A stretch of DNA of 64,000 bases from Myroides sp. WP-1 (GTDB lineage: Bacteria; Bacteroidota; Bacteroidia; Flavobacteriales; Flavobacteriaceae). The position numbers and the translations under genes were made by a program. Shown one piece after another: positions 60,036 through 64,000 of this stretch. The notes beneath the pieces were generated by a model. It saw only the letters and a program-made list of their open reading frames with translations. It was not told where the DNA came from and did not search any database. Within the stretch, counting starts at the first letter, position 1. Each line of letters opens with the position of its first letter. The stretch lies in the NCBI RefSeq assembly GCF_014145635.1, contig NZ_JACHTC010000011.1, forward strand, positions 52,351 through 116,350, given 5' to 3'.

Positions 60036-62996
60036 ATGAGAAATAGTCTTTATAATAAAAAACAACTTTTCACATGGATTGCTTTTGTATGGGTTGTAAG
60101 TACTGCACTTTCAGGGTTTGCACAGGTAAAGAAACCCTTTTCTAAACGAATGGAATTTAATGTTCAAGGAGAATTTACCATGATTGGAAACACCAACCTG
60201 ACGTTGAGTAGCTATAGTGCATCCACAGGAAATGGAAATGAAAAAATGGAATATGTTGACGTAGATGGTGATTGGAACACCATAAATTCATCTTCTGCAA
60301 CCTTGGTTTTACCCAATACAAATGTTACTTGTCAGAAAATTGTGTATGCAGGATTGTATTGGTCTGGACGTGCACATGAAAATGAGAGTCCGATGAGTTT
60401 CACTGTTGCACGTATGGAGGAAGTTACGCAATATGATCAAAATATTAGCAAAGGCAATTCATTTTCAACAGGTGGATTTAAGTTTACAAATGTTCAGAGT
60501 GAAGGAAGCAGTAGAGATAAGTATCCAAAATACACCTTGTCTAATGAGGCATTTTTGTTTGCGACACAATATGATTTTAGATTAACCAATAACGCAACAA
60601 ATCCAGTACAGTATCGCAAGAATTTTATTACAAATGGTGAATATCAAACCTTAGCAAGTACATATGATTCTAACACTGGCATTGTAACTTTGACAACGCC
60701 ATTTGAAATAAAGGTCGGAAGTTCTACGGTATATATAACAAAATTCAAACGAGACACGAACACAAACGGCAATACACAAAGTTACACTAATGCAGCGGTT
60801 ATTTATTACAATACTGTAACCACAAGAGAAGTAGATCCGAATCGTAATCCTCCATTGAACAAGCGAAAAGTTAAATTGAAAATGGCCGGAGATTCGTATC
60901 GAGAAATTGAAGCTGCTGCTACTGATATATATTATCCGAATAATCAAGATGGCAACATGTATTCAGCTTATGCAGATGTGACGGATTATGTTCAAACTAA
61001 AGGTGCAGGAGAGTATTTTGTTGCTGATATTGCCTTAAATGCTGATAATGGAGGAAGTACAGGATTTTACGGTGGTTGGGGAATGATCGTTGTTTATGAA
61101 ACTCCAGGTACTACGCGTCGCTCTATTTCGGTATTTGACGGACATGCCTATGTTCCAGGTAGTACAACAACAAATTATGAATTGCCAATTTCGGGTTTTA
61201 GAGCAGCTCAAACAGGAAATGCTCGTGTTACCCTTGGATTGATGGCGGGTGAAGGAGATATAGATATTAAAGGAGATTACTTCGATATTCGAAATGCTGA
61301 TGATACAGAATGGAGAAGAATTAATCGAGTTACTGGTAATACAACACTAGCAACAAGTAATGATTTAAGCGTAAACTTCTTCGACTCTTCAATTAATACA
61401 GGAGGAAATCCTCGTAATCCTAGTCTGACTAACAATACAGGAATGGATTTAGCGCGTTTTGATTTGAGTAATAACAATAATAATCTTATTGGGAAAGAAC
61501 AAACGTCTACGAGATTCCGTTACGGATCTAATCAAGATACCTATATTATCTATAATATGGTTTTTGCAGTAGATGCTTATGAACCCGAAGTAATTGGATT
61601 TAATCGACCGATTACACACAATGGATTTTTGCCAACACACAATGGTACGATACAGCCTGGACAAGATTTAGCTTTCCAATTGGATCTATACAACAAAGGA
61701 TCTGATGCAGTAACAGGAACAAAAGTAGAAATTCCCATTCCTTTTAACTTGCATTATGTAGCAGCTCAACCGACACCAAATATGGCAGTTGGTGGCACAG
61801 TTTCATGGGTACCACCAACAGGTGGAACGAATGATCCTGTTGTAACTTCTGGGGGAACTATAGTTTGGACTGTGGGTGAATTGCCCCTAGATTTAACACA
61901 AAGAGAGTTGTTAGGGCAATTAAAATACTATCTAAAAGCTTCTGAAAACTGCGTTTTATTAGCTACAAATTCTTGTGGACTTAACCTAGAAATCAATGGA
62001 AATATCCTTGGAAAAGGGAAGAATTCACAAGTTGATTTAAACGCTCCATTTGTTCGTGAATACAGTACAGATCTATGTGCTCAACCGAATTTAGAACCAT
62101 TTAAAATGACTCTGGTTGCTAGCACAATGTTCTTATCGTCTTGTACTCCTCCTGTAGATAACGGAGTGCTTTATTTCAAAGAAGTGTGTTCTGCTTCTAC
62201 ATCCAATCAATTGGATCGTGCAGAAGTGGTAAATGCATATCCTCAAGGAACGAAGTTCTTTAACGTACCTCCTAGTTCATATGAAAGTACAACAGGTTTA
62301 GTAACGGGTAATTTCGCTTTAAATAGCGATGGAACACCTAAAAATTATTACGCTGTTGTTCCCGGTATGGAAATAGGTTGTTACGCTAAGTTAGCGATAA
62401 GTAAAGATGTGATTACAACTGTTCCAACTGCAACCGATGTAAGCTTTTGTTTGAATGATACTGTTGTGCCAAATGTAGAGCGATCTGCAACAGGAGTGAC
62501 CAACAACTATGTGTTGTTTTACTTTGATGCTGATGGAAATCCACTTACAACAATACCAAATCCTACAACAGTTGGAACGCATCGTTACTTCGTAGCGGAA
62601 GGAAAAGGAGCATGTTATGGAAACAAAGTGCCTTTTGATATCACGATAGTCGATTCACCAACAGTAAATACTTCTTTAGCAGATGTTTCTATTTGTGAAA
62701 ACTCCGATTCTCAACTTGTGTCGGTTGTAGCAAATGGAAGTACTTATACATGGGAGTATTCAACTACTGGAGATCCAACATGGAAAACGCTTACCAATAC
62801 AACATTTAGTCAGGTTGTTTTTGTAACAGATAAAACCTTAAAAGTTGAGCACGCAACGAAGTCGATCAACGGATTAAAGGTTAGATTAATAGTAAAGAGA
62901 GGAAATTGTGTAAGTGAATCAAACACATTTACTATTCACGTAGGCGATTGCCCTGGTGTAAGTAATCCAATGTTGTTAAATCCAGCTATTTTTTAA
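60036..62996 (+). CDS. Large secreted adhesin with DUF11/Ig-like domains
   Basis: A 986-residue exported protein with signal ending VSTALSGFAQ. Residues ~30-530 are a beta-rich head (YVDVDGDWNTINSSSATLVL, KIVYAGLYWSGRAHENES, IALNADNGGSTGFYGGWGMI). Residues ~545-660 have the DUF11 pattern (GQDLAFQLDLYNKGSDAVTG, TKVEIPIPFNLHYV). Residues ~790-975 hold two Ig-like repeats, each beginning near a cysteine (VSFCLND, VSICENSD). No C-terminal type IX sorting domain or CHU_C tail is evident, since it ends GVSNPMLLNPAIF. It likely lies on the cell surface with the collagen-like protein. Confidence 0.85.
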   Translation: MRNSLYNKKQLFTWIAFVWVVSTALSGFAQVKKPFSKRMEFNVQGEFTMIGNTNLTLSSYSASTGNGNEKMEYVDVDGDWNTINSSSATLVLPNTNVTCQKIVYAGLYWSGRAHENESPMSFTVARMEEVTQYDQNISKGNSFSTGGFKFTNVQSEGSSRDKYPKYTLSNEAFLFATQYDFRLTNNATNPVQYRKNFITNGEYQTLASTYDSNTGIVTLTTPFEIKVGSSTVYITKFKRDTNTNGNTQSYTNAAVIYYNTVTTREVDPNRNPPLNKRKVKLKMAGDSYREIEAAATDIYYPNNQDGNMYSAYADVTDYVQTKGAGEYFVADIALNADNGGSTGFYGGWGMIVVYETPGTTRRSISVFDGHAYVPGSTTTNYELPISGFRAAQTGNARVTLGLMAGEGDIDIKGDYFDIRNADDTEWRRINRVTGNTTLATSNDLSVNFFDSSINTGGNPRNPSLTNNTGMDLARFDLSNNNNNLIGKEQTSTRFRYGSNQDTYIIYNMVFAVDAYEPEVIGFNRPITHNGFLPTHNGTIQPGQDLAFQLDLYNKGSDAVTGTKVEIPIPFNLHYVAAQPTPNMAVGGTVSWVPPTGGTNDPVVTSGGTIVWTVGELPLDLTQRELLGQLKYYLKASENCVLLATNSCGLNLEINGNILGKGKNSQVDLNAPFVREYSTDLCAQPNLEPFKMTLVASTMFLSSCTPPVDNGVLYFKEVCSASTSNQLDRAEVVNAYPQGTKFFNVPPSSYESTTGLVTGNFALNSDGTPKNYYAVVPGMEIGCYAKLAISKDVITTVPTATDVSFCLNDTVVPNVERSATGVTNNYVLFYFDADGNPLTTIPNPTTVGTHRYFVAEGKGACYGNKVPFDITIVDSPTVNTSLADVSICENSDSQLVSVVANGSTYTWEYSTTGDPTWKTLTNTTFSQVVFVTDKTLKVEHATKSINGLKVRLIVKRGNCVSESNTFTIHVGDCPGVSNPMLLNPAIF

Positions 62997-63012
62997 CCCT
63001 AAATGAAGTAGT

Positions 63013-64000
63013 ATGAAAAAAATATATAGCAATCGTGTACTTTTCCTAAGTTTAATAGGAGCTAGTAGCGCTGTTAACGCTCAATCCTCGAACGAATCTT
63101 TTGTCAATCAAGGGCAAATCTCAGTAGCGAGTGGCGGAGTAGTATCGACGTTGTATGATTTTGACAACCAAGCAGGTGCAAAATTGAGCAACGATGGAAC
63201 GGTGTATTACTATCGCGATTTCAACAACGATGGATATTATTCATTCACCACGAATCGCAAAACGGGTAAAGCCGTATTTACGCGTTATGCTGGCGAAGGA
63301 GAACTAGGTGCTCAACTCATCAGCGGGAGTGAGATGTCAGAATTTCACGATGTAGAGTTGAATAACGCTACCAAGAAAAAGGCGTTTGATTTGAAAAACA
63401 ACATGGAGGTTTACGGAACTGTTGACTTTCAAGATGGCATTATCAAGGTAGATCCTACAGTTTTACCAGGAGAGAAGTTGTCTCAAGGGATGTTGAGTTT
63501 TCAACAAGGAGCCAAAGCGATCAATGTAAAAGATGCATCTCACGCAGAAGGTTTAGTAGAGAAAATCGGGAACGAGTCATTTCAATATCCTAAAGGCGAC
63601 CAAGAGAAGTATCGCTACGCACGCATTTCAGCGCCGGAGTTAAAAACCGATGGATTTGTTGGCGAATACCGCACAGAAGACGCTGCTTTTTTCAAAGCTC
63701 GTCCTACAATAGCAGGCGTGATCAAAGAGCTTAACACCAGTGAATATTGGTTAATAGACCGCGGAAATGAAACTAAGAGCGATATTTTATTGACATTGAG
63801 TTGGGATGAGCGTACGACATTACCGGCTATGTTAGTAGATCCAGAAAATGAATTGCACATTGCCCGTTGGGATGCTCAACAACAATTGTGGGTAGATGAA
63901 GGCGGCGTAGTGGATATGTCAAGTAAAGAAATTACAACGGTTTCAGCGGTAAAAGGTTATGGTTTCTTCACCTTAGCGACAGTTAAGAAAGACTGGATCT
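63013..64000 (+). CDS. Secreted surface protein, 3' end outside window
   Basis: The frame opens at ATG 63013 and is still open at the window end (329 residues seen). The signal is MKKIYSNRVLFLSLIGASSA ending VNAQ. The mature start FVNQGQISVASGGVVSTLYD, then a beta-rich repeat-like region (FDNQAGAKLSNDGTVYYYRD, DVELNNATKKKAFDLKNN, KVDPTVLPGEKLSQGMLSF) looks like Flavobacterial surface proteins that end in type IX secretion sorting domains. That end is not visible here. It begins 16 bp after the adhesin stop, so it is the fourth gene of the collagen-like operon. Confidence 0.82.
   Translation, partial: MKKIYSNRVLFLSLIGASSAVNAQSSNESFVNQGQISVASGGVVSTLYDFDNQAGAKLSNDGTVYYYRDFNNDGYYSFTTNRKTGKAVFTRYAGEGELGAQLISGSEMSEFHDVELNNATKKKAFDLKNNMEVYGTVDFQDGIIKVDPTVLPGEKLSQGMLSFQQGAKAINVKDASHAEGLVEKIGNESFQYPKGDQEKYRYARISAPELKTDGFVGEYRTEDAAFFKARPTIAGVIKELNTSEYWLIDRGNETKSDILLTLSWDERTTLPAMLVDPENELHIARWDAQQQLWVDEGGVVDMSSKEITTVSAVKGYGFFTLATVKKDWI

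Overview
The window is AT-rich DNA from a member of the Flavobacteriaceae (Bacteroidetes), most likely Myroides or a close relative. The evidence is the gliding genes gldF and gldG beside dnaN, a CAL67264-type membrane protein after holA, a DUF3822-rsmD pair, many signal peptides ending in AQ or LxxC, and repeated TAnnTTTG (-7) promoter elements. The genus is inferred from overall gene content and is not proven. No tRNA, 5S/16S/23S rRNA, insertion sequence, prophage or CRISPR array was seen. The one RNA gene recognised is rnpB.

Layout. 1-4.1 kb is an accessory stretch of small genes: DUF695, a zinc-ribbon plus SUKH-like protein, a SUFU-domain protein, two lipoproteins and a small membrane protein. 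SUKH and SUFU are families known as immunity partners of polymorphic toxins. 4.5-10.8 kb carries an LtaS-like sulfatase, a YfhL-like ferredoxin, and an operon of LuxC-type acyl-CoA reductase, serC, a SerA-like protein that has lost key catalytic and cofactor residues, and a glycine-rich DUF937-like protein. 10.9-16.4 kb holds an atypical response regulator, a TonB-type outer-membrane barrel protein and a three-gene secreted-protein operon. Both the barrel gene and the operon are preceded by the same ~110-bp sequence. 16.5-25.6 kb is housekeeping (CPBP protease, elaA, MATE pump, truC, nucleoside phosphorylase, yciH, a 2-oxoglutarate/Fe oxygenase, a META-like lipoprotein, phoH), interrupted by an intergenic array of 41-bp repeats in a 196-bp superunit.

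25.6-30.5 kb is the conserved DUF62, ABM, gldF, gldG, dnaN run. 30.6-38.7 kb holds unknown proteins, a DUF4421 outer-membrane protein, a metallophosphatase, an OmpA-type lipoprotein, a glycosyltransferase, an HSDR_N protein, holA and its small partner. 38.9-46.3 kb has ettA, small unknowns, a HipA-like kinase with its DUF3037 partner, and a TrkH/TrkA potassium system. 46.4-55.5 kb has a serine hydrolase, menB, rnpB, rsmD, a RecD-like helicase, kdsB, an SRPBCC/GyrI-like protein and ilvE.

56.4-64 kb is the most unusual part. After a gene-free stretch of almost 0.9 kb comes an operon of four exported proteins. The first has about 169 uninterrupted Gly-X-Y triplets (a collagen-like protein), followed by a 142-residue secreted protein, a 986-residue DUF11/Ig-like adhesin and a fourth surface-type protein cut by the window end. 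Together they look like the parts of a cell-surface fibre or matrix. This operon and the repeat-flanked secreted cassette at 14-16.4 kb are the best candidates for undescribed systems.
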